From Methanogenium marinum (GTDB taxonomy: Archaea; Halobacteriota; Methanomicrobia; Methanomicrobiales; Methanomicrobiaceae), in contig NZ_JAKELO010000002.1 of NCBI RefSeq assembly GCF_028912405.1, positions 1,745,276-1,809,275 on the forward strand: DNA of 64,000 bases. The letters run 5' to 3'. The notes under the pieces are model-generated. The model was given only the letters and a program-made list of their open reading frames with translations. It was not told the origin of the DNA and made no database searches. Within the stretch, counting starts at the first letter, position 1, and every line of letters begins with the position of its first letter. The position numbers and the translations under genes were made by a program. Positions 30,307 through 40,159 of the stretch are shown in pieces.

Positions 30307-30672
30307 TCAGCTCTGGGTGCCAAGATGTTCTCTAATAGCTGCCTTCACTTCATCGTGGTCAACCGGTTTGTTCAGAAATGCCCGCGCCCCTAGTTTCAGG
30401 CAATCATTGCGTGTGATGTCCTGTATGTCCGCTGTGATGACGAGAATTGGAATGTCAAGGCCCTGTTCTCTGGCATCCTTCAGGACTGCAAAGCCGTCGT
30501 AATCCGGCATCAGGAGATCCAGAAAAATAAGGTCTGGTTTTTCTTCGGTAGCAATTTTGAGGCATTCGCGTCCATTTGCCGCTTCTAAAGGGGTATGGCC
30601 GTTTTTCTCGACGATTGAAGTCAGAATTCGCCTCTGAAACAGTGAATCGTCACATACAAGAATAGTACCCAT
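30307..30672 (-). CDS. CheY-like response regulator
   Basis: ILVCDDSLFQRRIL, PDLIFLDLLMPDYDG, LGARAFLNKPVD. Confidence 0.95.
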   Translation of the reverse strand: MGTILVCDDSLFQRRILTSIVEKNGHTPLEAANGRECLKIATEEKPDLIFLDLLMPDYDGFAVLKDAREQGLDIPILVITADIQDITRNDCLKLGARAFLNKPVDHDEVKAAIREHLGTQS

Positions 30673-30810
30673 CCTATCTAACCCCCGATAATCTGTTAGA
30701 AGAGTTTATTATAGAAATACATAAATATACGGGTGAATTCCTAAAATCGGCAATGACTCAGCATTTTATATACCTTACATTCCTCGAATAAGATAAGGTG
30801 TTTTACAGCA

Positions 30811-31677
30811 ATGAGCCTGGACTCTGATGATACTGGCATACCGGATCGTTCTGAAGACGGTGCCCGCAGAAAGGCAGACGCTTCAGTTGTGCTTAACCAA
30901 TTGCGGGGAAATACAGCACGTGAAAAGGGTGATTCCGGATATCCCGGTGAACATATTAATTCCGAAGAAATCATGCCACCTGCTGATACGGCGCCCCGTG
31001 ATGAGATTCCCCCGGATACTGATGAAATCCGTCGAAAACTTGAGAATGATGACGCGGATCAGAAAATTCGTGATCAACTTGCAAATGCACAGGTATGGGA
31101 GGAAAAGCAGAAGGCTATTGAACAGGAGCGTGCCCGCCAGAGAACAGAAATCGAACGGGAGATTGAAGCAGATACGCGGAAACAGTCAGTTGGGAGATGG
31201 AAACGGATTGGGATTGTCAGTGGTGTCATTCTCATCCTGATTATTGCTGCAGCAGCACTCACCTTCTCAGTACAGCCAAATCTTCCGGCGACACAGGACT
31301 CTTTTCCATATGTCAGTTCCTATAATGTGAGGATACCACAGGGTGAACCCGTTGAATTTGCCGGAATTCCGGTGACGGTATCCGGTTCGGGGGACAAGGT
31401 AATTGTCAGCATCAGCGGTGGCCTGGGGACAGAAATTGGTGTCGGTGACAAAATAACTCTCTCATCGCCCAAACGGATGGTAATACAGATATTTGGTGTC
31501 ACGCTCTTTGACAGTGATTATCAGATTGTCGCAAAGTTCCGGGGGTATGTTCCTGCAACTAGCCAGAATGATTTTACCGTTGCACTGCTGACAACCCGTC
31601 CTGTGCCGGAATGGGCCATTGGTGTCATCATGCCCGACGGAGTCGATGTCAATCCCATTAGTGGAGATGATTTTTGA
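30811..31677 (+). CDS. Single-TM protein, paralog A (charged N-terminus, extracellular beta domain)
   Basis: Charged cytoplasmic region, TM IGIVSGVILILIIAAAALTF, then FPYVSSYNVRIPQG...; related to next ORF. Confidence 0.65.
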   Translation: MSLDSDDTGIPDRSEDGARRKADASVVLNQLRGNTAREKGDSGYPGEHINSEEIMPPADTAPRDEIPPDTDEIRRKLENDDADQKIRDQLANAQVWEEKQKAIEQERARQRTEIEREIEADTRKQSVGRWKRIGIVSGVILILIIAAAALTFSVQPNLPATQDSFPYVSSYNVRIPQGEPVEFAGIPVTVSGSGDKVIVSISGGLGTEIGVGDKITLSSPKRMVIQIFGVTLFDSDYQIVAKFRGYVPATSQNDFTVALLTTRPVPEWAIGVIMPDGVDVNPISGDDF

Positions 31678-31772
31678 GTCATGAAATATCCAATACTGCT
31701 CCTTTTCAGGTATTAATAAATAGAGTGAATACGCTGTTTCATATACAGGATAATATGAGGATGGATTAGAAA

Positions 31773-32480
31773 ATGGCTGAAGATAAAGAGAATAATGTGT
31801 CCCCACCGTCCGAAACCCCCGGTGAGGCAGCACCACGGGAAGAAGAGGTGCAGAAGGAAACACCTGTTGCCCCTTCTCCCGATGCTGCGGTAATATCTGA
31901 AGAAGAGCGGCAGAAGATCATCGGGGAAGAACGCAGGCGGGTAAAAGAAGAGCAGAAACTCCAGGAAGAGGCAGTTAAAACCTATAAAATGGACCATAAA
32001 AATGACCGGAAAAAGAAATTTGGATTTTTTAAAGGTCTGCTTCTTCTGATCGTACTCATCGTTGCAGCAGTGGCTGTGGGATACCTCACCTTCGATGCCT
32101 ACGGGAATCAGAGTCCCTGGGGGAACAGTTACCCGTATGTAGCAACGTATGACGTTCTTTTGCCAGACAGTTCTGAAGTATTCTTCGGGAATGTGCAGGT
32201 CCTTGCGGTCAGTTCAGGCAATGATGTGACACTGAAAATAGGAAACGAACGCCAGATACTTTCCATCGGAACACCGGTGGAGTTTCAGCCTGCTCACATG
32301 ACAGTGAAGATGTATGGTCTCATCTGGCGGGAGAATGATTATCACCTGACAGTTACGTATCGTGGTCTGGTGCAGAATCAACTGGATTTCCTCATCTCTG
32401 CCCGCACTTCAGAACCTCCCATGTCATCCTGGATGACCGGGCTTATTGTTCCTTCCAAGGCAACAGTGCGACCGGTTTAA
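31773..32480 (+). CDS. Single-TM protein, paralog B
   Basis: Same architecture: TM LLLLIVLIVAAVAVGYLTF then YPYVATYDVLLPDS.... Confidence 0.65.
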   Translation: MAEDKENNVSPPSETPGEAAPREEEVQKETPVAPSPDAAVISEEERQKIIGEERRRVKEEQKLQEEAVKTYKMDHKNDRKKKFGFFKGLLLLIVLIVAAVAVGYLTFDAYGNQSPWGNSYPYVATYDVLLPDSSEVFFGNVQVLAVSSGNDVTLKIGNERQILSIGTPVEFQPAHMTVKMYGLIWRENDYHLTVTYRGLVQNQLDFLISARTSEPPMSSWMTGLIVPSKATVRPV

Positions 32481-33265
32481 TCCAGAAGTATATTCACTTT
32501 TTTCATTGTTTCAAAGAACCTTACTCGTTCTCCGGATGCTTCCAACATTTTGCAGCCACTCTGAAGTGGGGTGAATGTGATGCCACAGTCGATATCCCAG
32601 AGGATGAGTCCTTCCGGTGGTGCGGGGAGAAGGTGTCGCATACCGGGCGCTGCGGTGAGTAACGCTGTTATATCATCTGTTTCCAGTTCATTTCTCCCCA
32701 CAGATGTCAGGGATGCAACGACGCAGCGCACCATATTCCAGAGGTACCCGGTGGCCGTGATTTCATAGACAAAAAATCCATCTTCAGCACTGATATGCGA
32801 TGAAAAAATGGTTTTTTCCGGATTTTTTCCTTTAAGGCGGGAGAAATGGGTGAAATTATGTTTCCCCAAAAAAAGGGCTGCTGCCTCCTGCATGCGGGCA
32901 AGGTCTGTTGAACCGTCATTATACAGGTAATATCGGTAGGTACGTGTCTTTGCATGGTACCTTGGATGAAATGAGTCACCTGTCTTAGCCCAGCCATTAC
33001 ACCAGCAGTCTCCCGGTAAAATACGGTTCAGACGTTCTATTGCACGATCCGGGCGTGAGGTGGTGAAGGCACAGATCTGCCGGCGTGCATGGACACCACG
33101 ATCAGTTCTGCCTGAAAATGCAAATCCGGCTTCGCGCCAGTCATCAAAGAGGCGTAATCCCCGGCAGGCGTTGATGACTTCCCCTTCCACAGTTCGGCTG
33201 CCGGACTGCATCTGTGACCCATAGAAATCATCCCCGATGTAGGCAACCTGAAATGCCAGTCTCAT
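32477..33265 (-). CDS. truA: tRNA pseudouridine(38-40) synthase
   Basis: AYIGDDFYGSQMQSGSRTVEGEV, FSGRTDRGVHARRQICAF. Confidence 0.92.
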   Translation of the reverse strand: MRLAFQVAYIGDDFYGSQMQSGSRTVEGEVINACRGLRLFDDWREAGFAFSGRTDRGVHARRQICAFTTSRPDRAIERLNRILPGDCWCNGWAKTGDSFHPRYHAKTRTYRYYLYNDGSTDLARMQEAAALFLGKHNFTHFSRLKGKNPEKTIFSSHISAEDGFFVYEITATGYLWNMVRCVVASLTSVGRNELETDDITALLTAAPGMRHLLPAPPEGLILWDIDCGITFTPLQSGCKMLEASGERVRFFETMKKVNILLD

Positions 33266-33924
33266 CGGTGAATCCGCCGGGAAATTCTGCGTTTAGCACC
33301 ACGCATAGACTGACGGGTATAGGTACGCAGCGGTGTCATCCGTCCATGAATGCTGCACCGTCCTTCACGGATGGCTTCAAGAATTGCAGGGACTTCAGGT
33401 GCTGCGTCAATGAGTGTGATACCGTATCCCACATATCGTGCATTATGGGCATCACTTCCTGCAACACAGGGTTTTCCGGACTGTGCAGCCTTTCGGGCCG
33501 CTTTCCTGTTTGCGGAACCCGTGATGTAGCGGCTGTTGAATGATTCAACAGCGTCAACCATTGCAATGGCGCTTTTCATTTTCAGGGCGGCGCCATGACG
33601 CCATTTGTGGTATGGATGTGGGATAATGCAGAGCGCTCCTGCTGCATGTGCCCGTTCAACACTCTCAACAAATCCCAGATCCGCGGGGATTCTCTCTGTG
33701 ATGCCAAGGGCGATGAGGTGGCCGTCAGCAGTAGATATTTCGATTCCCGGGATAACCAGCACCGGTGAATCGCATTTCATGGCATACACTGCCCCGTCAG
33801 TGGTGTCATGGTCGGTGATGGCTATGGCATCAAGGCCCCGTTCTTCCGCCCGTTTCAGGCACGCTTCTACACTACTCTCCCCATCACGAGAGTAGTTTGT
33901 ATGTACATGCAGGTCACATTGCAG
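33262..33924 (-). CDS. PHP-domain metal-dependent phosphoesterase
   Basis: CDLHVHTNYSRDGESSVE, AITDHDTTDGA, GSDAHNARYVG. Confidence 0.9.
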   Translation of the reverse strand: MQCDLHVHTNYSRDGESSVEACLKRAEERGLDAIAITDHDTTDGAVYAMKCDSPVLVIPGIEISTADGHLIALGITERIPADLGFVESVERAHAAGALCIIPHPYHKWRHGAALKMKSAIAMVDAVESFNSRYITGSANRKAARKAAQSGKPCVAGSDAHNARYVGYGITLIDAAPEVPAILEAIREGRCSIHGRMTPLRTYTRQSMRGAKRRISRRIHR

Positions 33925-33970
33925 CATCAGATCAGTACCTTTTTTCATTCATGGCTAATTAAAGTGAATC

Positions 33971-35392
33971 GTGATACGTATGCGGGTACTGCTTCCAACA
34001 GGGACAATTGCGGAAAAAATCGTGCGCAAGGCAGCGGCTGGGTTTGATGCCAATGTCATTGTTACGGGTGTTATTGCTTCTTTCCTGACCCCGGAGAAAC
34101 TTCTTGCGATAGCGCGGGGGGGTGACTATGATGTTGTTATCACATCAGGAATGTGCACTGCGTCTTTTGCCCTGGTAGAAGAGGAGCTTGGGATTCCGGT
34201 CTATCGTGGGCCCCGGCATGCAGCAGACCTCGGGATGATGCTACGCATGCTGGGAAGAATGGAATTTTCCCGCACGGTGCCTGCCGATGAATTTCTCACC
34301 CGTATGCGAGAAGAAGAGGCACGAAACCACCTGAAAGAGATGGAGGAGGGGGCATCCTGTGCCATTACGGTTCGGGGATGCTGTATTGGCGGGACATCGC
34401 GGATGAAGGTGCTTGCTGAAATAATGGATGCCCACCGTGTGCCTGATATCCGTGCTACAACAGAACGATATCTGGCGGCAGGTGCTGATATCATTGATCT
34501 TGGCTTTGGGTTTGATGCGACTGTTGAAGATGTCAAAAGAGTCTTTGCCGCATTGCGGAGTCTCCCTGTGCCGCTTGCCGCCGATACGCAGGACCCGTCT
34601 CTCATTCATGCCGCCCTTCCTGATGCAGATATCATCCTTTCCCTGCAGGAGGAAAATATTCCTCTTGTGGGGGCTGCTGTGGCGGCTGCAGGTGTGGCAG
34701 CAGTTGTGGTGCCTGGTGGTGTTTCTCTTGCAGAGAATATTCGTGCGGCAGAAGCGGCAGGCATCTCCCGTATCATTGCAGATCCTCTGTTGCAGCCCGT
34801 GGGAAGTGGCCTGGTCTCCTCTCTTTTATCATTTGAGGATGTGGGTTATCCGCTCTTTTTTGGGGCGGGAAATGTCACTGAACTCATTGATGCCGACTCT
34901 GTGGGAGTGAATGCCCTCTTAGCGGCGATGGCGCATGAGTGTCACGCGGCTGTCCTTTTTACCAGTGAACACTCCGAGAAGACACAGGGCAGTGTGCGGG
35001 AGATGCGGCGTGCAGCAGAGATGATGGCACTCATGGGTGACCGGCCGTATCCGAAGGACCTTGGGCTCTCTCTTTTCTGCATCAAGGAGAAACGGCGACG
35101 GCATGAACCGGCGATTCCACGGGAGGTGACGCGTGATGTTTCATATGTTCCCAAAGAACTGGTATTTGATCCCTGTGGGAACCTGAGAATTGGTATTGAG
35201 GGGGGGTGGATCATTGCCGAACACAACGGGACTGCCTTCCGGGGAAAAAAGTGGGATGAGGTATTTTCTGCCATCCTTTCTGATGGGAGGGTCTCTCTCA
35301 TGGATCATGCGGGCTATCTGGGAAAAGAACTCTATAAAGCAGAACTTGCGCTCAGATTCGGACGGAGTTTTGAACAGGATGGGGATTTTTAA
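33971..35392 (+). CDS. Dihydropteroate synthase-related protein (TIGR00284-like)
   Basis: N-terminal PTGTIAEKIVRKAA...TSGMCTASFA; TIM-barrel segment AAGADIIDLGFGFDATVEDVKRVFAAL. Confidence 0.85.
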   Translation: MIRMRVLLPTGTIAEKIVRKAAAGFDANVIVTGVIASFLTPEKLLAIARGGDYDVVITSGMCTASFALVEEELGIPVYRGPRHAADLGMMLRMLGRMEFSRTVPADEFLTRMREEEARNHLKEMEEGASCAITVRGCCIGGTSRMKVLAEIMDAHRVPDIRATTERYLAAGADIIDLGFGFDATVEDVKRVFAALRSLPVPLAADTQDPSLIHAALPDADIILSLQEENIPLVGAAVAAAGVAAVVVPGGVSLAENIRAAEAAGISRIIADPLLQPVGSGLVSSLLSFEDVGYPLFFGAGNVTELIDADSVGVNALLAAMAHECHAAVLFTSEHSEKTQGSVREMRRAAEMMALMGDRPYPKDLGLSLFCIKEKRRRHEPAIPREVTRDVSYVPKELVFDPCGNLRIGIEGGWIIAEHNGTAFRGKKWDEVFSAILSDGRVSLMDHAGYLGKELYKAELALRFGRSFEQDGDF

Positions 35393-35407
35393 ATCCCATA
35401 TTGTGCT

Positions 35408-35914
35408 TTATTCTTCGGGGAGTGCGTGGACAACGAGTGTTGCTATGGGGCTTTGTGTGACAACCGAGGTGCTCACGCTACCGAGGAGGAACCGCTTTGC
35501 CCTGCCCTTCCCTGCTGATCCGAGGATTATAAGGTCCGCGTCTATCTCTTTGGCTGTCTCGATTATCTCGTCACGAGGGTCTCCGATGACCATATGAGGG
35601 GTAATCTCGATTTCTGAATCCTTGGCTATTTCTTCTGCCTCTGCAAGCATTTCTTCTGCTTCACGCTCAAGCATGCCGATCCAGTGCTCTGAACGGGGTT
35701 CAACGACACCAATTTGAGGGTCAACGATGGTGGATGCGTAATACCGGGGGTTTACCACATAGATGACATGAATTTTTGCGTCCCAAAGGGGTGCATTGGC
35801 GATTGCCGTTTTCAGTGCCTCACGACCAAATTCTGAACCGTCATATGCGACGAGTAGTGTTTTAAATACCATTCTCTCTTCTCCTGTCTGATATCCACTA
35901 TATATTCTGTGCAA
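35408..35914 (-). CDS. Universal stress protein UspA family
   Basis: FKTLLVAYDGSEFGREALKTAI; DLIILGSAGKGRAKRFLLGSVSTSVVTQSP. Confidence 0.92.
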   Translation of the reverse strand: MHRIYSGYQTGEERMVFKTLLVAYDGSEFGREALKTAIANAPLWDAKIHVIYVVNPRYYASTIVDPQIGVVEPRSEHWIGMLEREAEEMLAEAEEIAKDSEIEITPHMVIGDPRDEIIETAKEIDADLIILGSAGKGRAKRFLLGSVSTSVVTQSPIATLVVHALPEE

Positions 35915-35989
35915 TAATCAAGATATCTACCTGATTGGTGGGTATTATGATACCATTATTTGAGGGGTATGCCAACATATATGACATAA

Positions 35990-36361
35990 ATGGAGATTCG
36001 TGGCATCAGAAAAGAATGTCTGGATACCCTACGGGCTGTTGGGAAAAGCCAGTATCCGAGGGAATTTGTGGCAGTCCTACGGGAGAGAGACGGAATTATT
36101 GAGGAGTTTGACCTGGCACCCGGAACTGTTGTCACTGAGCAGAGTGCCGGTTTTTCTCCTGAGATGATGCCGCTTGATGTCCATGCGGTGGGAAGTGCTC
36201 ATTCCCATCCGAGCGGTGCTCTGCGGCCGTCTGATGCAGATTTGCGTTTTTTTGGGAGAATGGGGAAGTATCATCTCATCTTCGGCCCCCCATATGGTGA
36301 AGGCGACTGGCGGGCATTCCGTCGCGATGGGACACCTGTTTCACTTGAGGTGATCGAGTGA
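35990..36361 (+). CDS. JAMM/Mov34-MPN metalloprotease
   Basis: GSAHSHPSGALRPSDADL matches the JAMM motif HxHPx(7)SxxD. Confidence 0.85.
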   Translation: MEIRGIRKECLDTLRAVGKSQYPREFVAVLRERDGIIEEFDLAPGTVVTEQSAGFSPEMMPLDVHAVGSAHSHPSGALRPSDADLRFFGRMGKYHLIFGPPYGEGDWRAFRRDGTPVSLEVIE

Positions 36362-36810
36362 AGCGGGTTGTTGCAACCGGTACGTTCGACATTCTTCATC
36401 CGGGTCATATCTACTATATGGAAAAGTCCCGTGAACTGGGGGACGAACTGCATGTTATTGTGGCCCGTGATGTGAATGTGCGCCACAAACCGGCTCCGGT
36501 TGTGCCGGAAGAACAGCGGCTCTGCATGATCCAGTCCCTTGCAGTGGTGGATAGTGCCTGTCTTGGGGATACTGAGGACATGTTCCGTCCCATTGAGGAG
36601 ATTGATCCTTCCATTATTACGCTAGGATTTAACCAGCATTTTTCAGAGGATTCTCTCAGAAAAGCTCTCCGTGACCGTGGTATTGATGCAGAGGTTGTCC
36701 GAATCGGTGCCTATAACGGTTCGGGGTATGCCGGCTCACGACTTATCATGAAGCGGATTCTTGAGACCCGTTGTCCTGGTGAGGATGGAGAAACTGATAA
36801 TACGGACTGA
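36358..36810 (+). CDS. ribL: Archaeal FAD synthetase (RibL-type cytidylyltransferase)
   Basis: VVATGTFDILHPGHIYYMEKSRELGDELHVIVARD; ATG overlaps upstream stop. Confidence 0.85.
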   Translation: MKRVVATGTFDILHPGHIYYMEKSRELGDELHVIVARDVNVRHKPAPVVPEEQRLCMIQSLAVVDSACLGDTEDMFRPIEEIDPSIITLGFNQHFSEDSLRKALRDRGIDAEVVRIGAYNGSGYAGSRLIMKRILETRCPGEDGETDNTD

Positions 36811-36825
36811 GGAGGAGATGAATAT

Positions 36826-37047
36826 ATGGCTGATACAGAAATGAGTAAGACTTCGGAAAACACTGAACAGACTGAATATGATACAGTGACCTGCCATGCC
36901 TGTGATGGGGCAGGCTGCGTATATTGCAACAAGACTGGCTCTGTTGAAGTAAAAAAGCCGGCAAAACTCTGTCCAAAATGTGGAGGCGACTGTTGTATCT
37001 ATTGCGGGTATACCGGATGGGAAAATCCCCGCGGAAAATATGATTAA
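36826..37047 (+). CDS. DnaJ-type zinc-knuckle small protein
   Basis: CHACDGAGCVYCNKTG...CPKCGGDCCIYCGYTG. Confidence 0.65.
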   Translation: MADTEMSKTSENTEQTEYDTVTCHACDGAGCVYCNKTGSVEVKKPAKLCPKCGGDCCIYCGYTGWENPRGKYD

Positions 37048-37173
37048 TTTTTAAGGTATTTTCTCATTTTTTTAAATTCAATACTGCTAATTGGTAGAGA
37101 AAAGTTTGTACATAATGTATTTGTGTGTTCTATTTGGGAGCATACAATGTGATACAAAAAACCCTGTCCCCTT

Positions 37174-37887
37174 CTATTCAGCATTATTTTCATCCACTTT
37201 TGCTCTGCCGTTTCTCTGTCTCCGTTTTGCCCAGATATAGGCCGCGATGACGGCGACAATAAGGATTCCCGCCCCGGCGATACCTGAGATTATTCCTGAC
37301 TCCACCAATGAGATGATGTATCCAGCGGAGAGGGCGATTGCTGATGCTGAAAGAAGGGAACCAACGCCGACACTGATGAGGATCTTCAGGTAATCCATCC
37401 CCAGCACCCGCCCGATGATGGAGGCGGCGACCCCTCCCGATCCTTCAAAAGGAATCATCACAAAGAATGCAAGACCGACAGATGAGATGTGTTCGATGAT
37501 GGGATACCGGTCAAACTGTTCGCGTCCGGTTAACATGAACCGTTCTGCCCAGTGTCCGAACCACGGTATTCTGAGGGCCAGGGGGAAGTTCCAGATGATG
37601 AAGAGGGCACCCATCAGGTCAAAGAGCATGATGGAAAATGCCGCGAGCCACCAGGGTATCCCTGCCACCACCATCAGGGGGATAACCGTCTCTTTTCCTG
37701 CAGGAGGAATGAAGTAGGCGAGAGACAGGGCAAAGAATGTCCAGAAGAGGCTGGAAGGGAGGGCGAAATAGAGTATGCAGGGATAGAGTATCAGAATCGC
37801 AAACGGAAAAACGACATAGAAAATGTGCCAGTTGTGGACGGTTGGATTCCGGCGCATCTCACTACACCACTGCAATACCCGTTTCAT
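37174..37887 (-). CDS. Small multidrug-export family (COG2426-like) membrane protein
   Basis: Multi-TM; YFIPPAGKETVIPLMVVAGIPWW, MIPFEGSGGVAASIIGRVLGM; ends in TAG. Confidence 0.7.
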   Translation of the reverse strand: MKRVLQWCSEMRRNPTVHNWHIFYVVFPFAILILYPCILYFALPSSLFWTFFALSLAYFIPPAGKETVIPLMVVAGIPWWLAAFSIMLFDLMGALFIIWNFPLALRIPWFGHWAERFMLTGREQFDRYPIIEHISSVGLAFFVMIPFEGSGGVAASIIGRVLGMDYLKILISVGVGSLLSASAIALSAGYIISLVESGIISGIAGAGILIVAVIAAYIWAKRRQRNGRAKVDENNAE

Positions 37888-37902
37888 TTTGTTCCATCCG
37901 TT

Positions 37903-38571
37903 TTATTTATTCAGAGCGTTCCACCAGTGGCTGCGTTCAATCCCGATCCAGTATGTGCGCAGCTCTTCTTCTGCCTGTTTGTAGGCGGGATAGTATGCTC
38001 CGACTGCTGACCAGAATGCAGGGGAATGATTCAGTATATTGAGGTGGGTAAGCTCATGCACCACCACGTAATCCCTTAAATGTGTTGGCAGGGCATATAA
38101 TTTGAGGTTGAAATTGAGGTTTCCGGCTGATGAACAGCTGCCCCAGCGGGTCTTTTGCATCCGGATGGTACAGCGACCTGGGGAGACTCCCAACTCTTCT
38201 GCATGGGCATAAACGGATTCTCTGATCAATGCCCGAAATTCATCCGTCAGATGCCACCTGAGGGCAACCGGATTCGGGGCTGTGATCACTTTTTCAGAAT
38301 GGTCAGTTCGGCAGTGGCTCCCTTCACGAACGGTGTATTCAGTGCCGAGGAGGAGCATCTGGTCCGCTGCCGTCTGATGCCTTTCTGCCAGACGGTTCAT
38401 CTCTGCCTGATGTGCCGTAATCCAGTCCTTCTTCTCTGCAAGAAAGGCTGTGGTATCAAATCCTTTGGGTGCTGTAATATGAACCGTCCCGTCACTTTTC
38501 ACCCGCATTCGGGCATTGCGAACAGGTTTCCGGGTAATCACAACCGGATACTCGTCTGTACCATCATTCAC
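37903..38571 (-). CDS. YgjP-like (DUF45) metal-dependent hydrolase
   Basis: RWGSCSSAGNLNFNLKLYALPTHLRDYVVVHELTHLNILNHSPAFW. Confidence 0.9.
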   Translation of the reverse strand: MNDGTDEYPVVITRKPVRNARMRVKSDGTVHITAPKGFDTTAFLAEKKDWITAHQAEMNRLAERHQTAADQMLLLGTEYTVREGSHCRTDHSEKVITAPNPVALRWHLTDEFRALIRESVYAHAEELGVSPGRCTIRMQKTRWGSCSSAGNLNFNLKLYALPTHLRDYVVVHELTHLNILNHSPAFWSAVGAYYPAYKQAEEELRTYWIGIERSHWWNALNK

Positions 38572-38713
38572 GCAGTAAATAATTCTCCTGCTGTGTAATC
38601 AAAGGTAATGGTTTACGGACGGGGATTGAACAGGATGTCCGGTCCGGGAGAAATTGTTTCCCCGCAGACACGGGATGCACCCGCGTTGGCGGCATGTACA
38701 GCAGAGTGCAGCA

Positions 38714-39048
38714 GATGGCGGAAGTTGCCGCCATCATACATGGCGTTCAGTGGGCTTTGCTCGTATTTTCCTGCCTGAATTGTGCCGGAAGCAATTTGGT
38801 TGGCGGAATCTGCCGGAGCGCACCCACCCGAACCCGCATCTGCACGGGAGATGTCCCGGTGCTGTGGGGTCCCAAATTGCCGCCATATACTCTTCTCTTA
38901 AATAAGCGTCTCTCTCTTCTCTCTTAGATTTGTATCATTCGGTTGGAATGCCCAGGTTTAGTCCTGGCGGAAAGTGCCGCCATGCTGCTGCAAAGCTGCC
39001 GCCATTCCGCCAACGTCGCCCCTGCCATTGGTGGGGGGATGTCCCCCC
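38714..39048. repeat. Cluster of GC-rich hairpins (TGGCGG-loop-CCGCCA and GGGA-TG-TCCC types)
   Basis: GATGGCGGaagttgCCGCCATC (38714-38735), TGGCGGaaagtgCCGCCA (38965-38982), CGGGAgatgTCCCG (38845-38858), GGGGGGAtgTCCCCCC (39033-39048), partial copy TGGCGGAATCTGCCGG at 38801. Confidence 0.6.
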
Positions 39049-39089
39049 CATCACCTTCGCTGCCATCCCCGCTGTGTGGTGCCGGTTCG

Positions 39090-39115
39090 AGCCAGACGAC
39101 CAGACGACCAGACGG
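39090..39115. repeat. Short tandem repeat (CCAGACGA)n
   Basis: gagCCAGACGACCAGACGACCAGACGG around 39090-39115. Confidence 0.6.
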
Positions 39116-39484
39116 CCCGTTCCATAGCCGGTAAGTCTCCCGGTCAAAGGTGTAGACATTTTCGCGTTTCCAGACCAGGCCGTGATGATAGAGGAAAAGT
39201 CTGCGGATTGTGTGTATTGATCCGAATCAACCGACAACGGTTCAGCTTAATGCAAATACCCGATATTTCCTTACAAAACCGGGATAATTGAAACACGAAT
39301 TGATGGTTTATTTGGATGATTGAATGACAAACTGGCAGATTTGGGATTTAATATCAATTTGCCAAGAATTATTAATTCACCGAGAATTGTGCGTATTTTA
39401 ATGTTTATTCTACTGTGGGTGGTGGGATAGTGGGATGGATGAATGAACAAACGAACGAATGAAAAAAAGATATTTTGGAAATCT

Positions 39485-40159
39485 TCACGCAGACTTTCGG
39501 GCATACCAGGCTTCTTTGACTTCCTTTCCTTCAAGGAAGACAAAGCCGTGCTCGTCAGCGTACTTTCGTGCATTCTCTTTTGTGAGAGCCCGGCCAGTCG
39601 TTTCGTCAAGCATCTCGCAGATGGTGACTGCCGGTGTGACACCTGCCATCTCAGCAAGGGCAATGGAAAGTTCAGTCTGCCCTTCGCGCTGGTCAAGCAG
39701 GGTGTCTGCTGCCCTGAGGAGGGCCATGTGACCCGGAGTCCTGAACTCTGCTGCAAAGGTATCTCCGCCGCCGTTCAGCGTCCTTTTCACCTGGTCTGCC
39801 AGGCTGGTCACCGTGAGTGCCCGGTCGATATCTGTTATGCCGGTAAACGTGTCGCGGTGGTTGACCCAGAGAGAGAAGGATGAATGGTTTCTGCGGTCAT
39901 AGGGAATATCTCCTTCCTGTTCTGCAAGATGCGTCGGCTGGAGAATTTCGCTTGCAAACGGAAGGCCGAAGTTCTTTGCTGCCTGTGGGTGCAGGGCAGT
40001 GCAGATGAGGCCACCTCCGTCTTTTCTCATTCGGACAATATGTTCCGGTTTGACTGCATCAGACCGGATGGCGAAATCTGTTTCTCCTTCCCTATCATCA
40101 AAGTCGAAGAGGAGAACAAATTCCCCTCTTTTGAATGCTTCCAGTCCTTTCTCTATCAT
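39485..40159 (-). CDS. ribB: 3,4-dihydroxy-2-butanone 4-phosphate synthase
   Basis: FDFDDREGETDFAIRSDAVKPEHIVRMRKDGGGLICTAL; FRTPGHMALLRA. Confidence 0.92.
   Translation of the reverse strand: MIEKGLEAFKRGEFVLLFDFDDREGETDFAIRSDAVKPEHIVRMRKDGGGLICTALHPQAAKNFGLPFASEILQPTHLAEQEGDIPYDRRNHSSFSLWVNHRDTFTGITDIDRALTVTSLADQVKRTLNGGGDTFAAEFRTPGHMALLRAADTLLDQREGQTELSIALAEMAGVTPAVTICEMLDETTGRALTKENARKYADEHGFVFLEGKEVKEAWYARKSA

Noticed and set aside
38654-38927. Overlapping small plus-strand ORFs in the 38.6-39.2 kb gap (MFPRRHGM..., MYSRVQQM...)
   Set aside because: Two overlapping frames of equal length in hairpin-rich DNA, no SD and no recognisable domain; treated as non-coding.
39080-39105. GGTTCGAGCC resembling a tRNA T-loop
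   Set aside because: Flanking bases do not form a T-arm stem, and no anticodon or acceptor arms were found.
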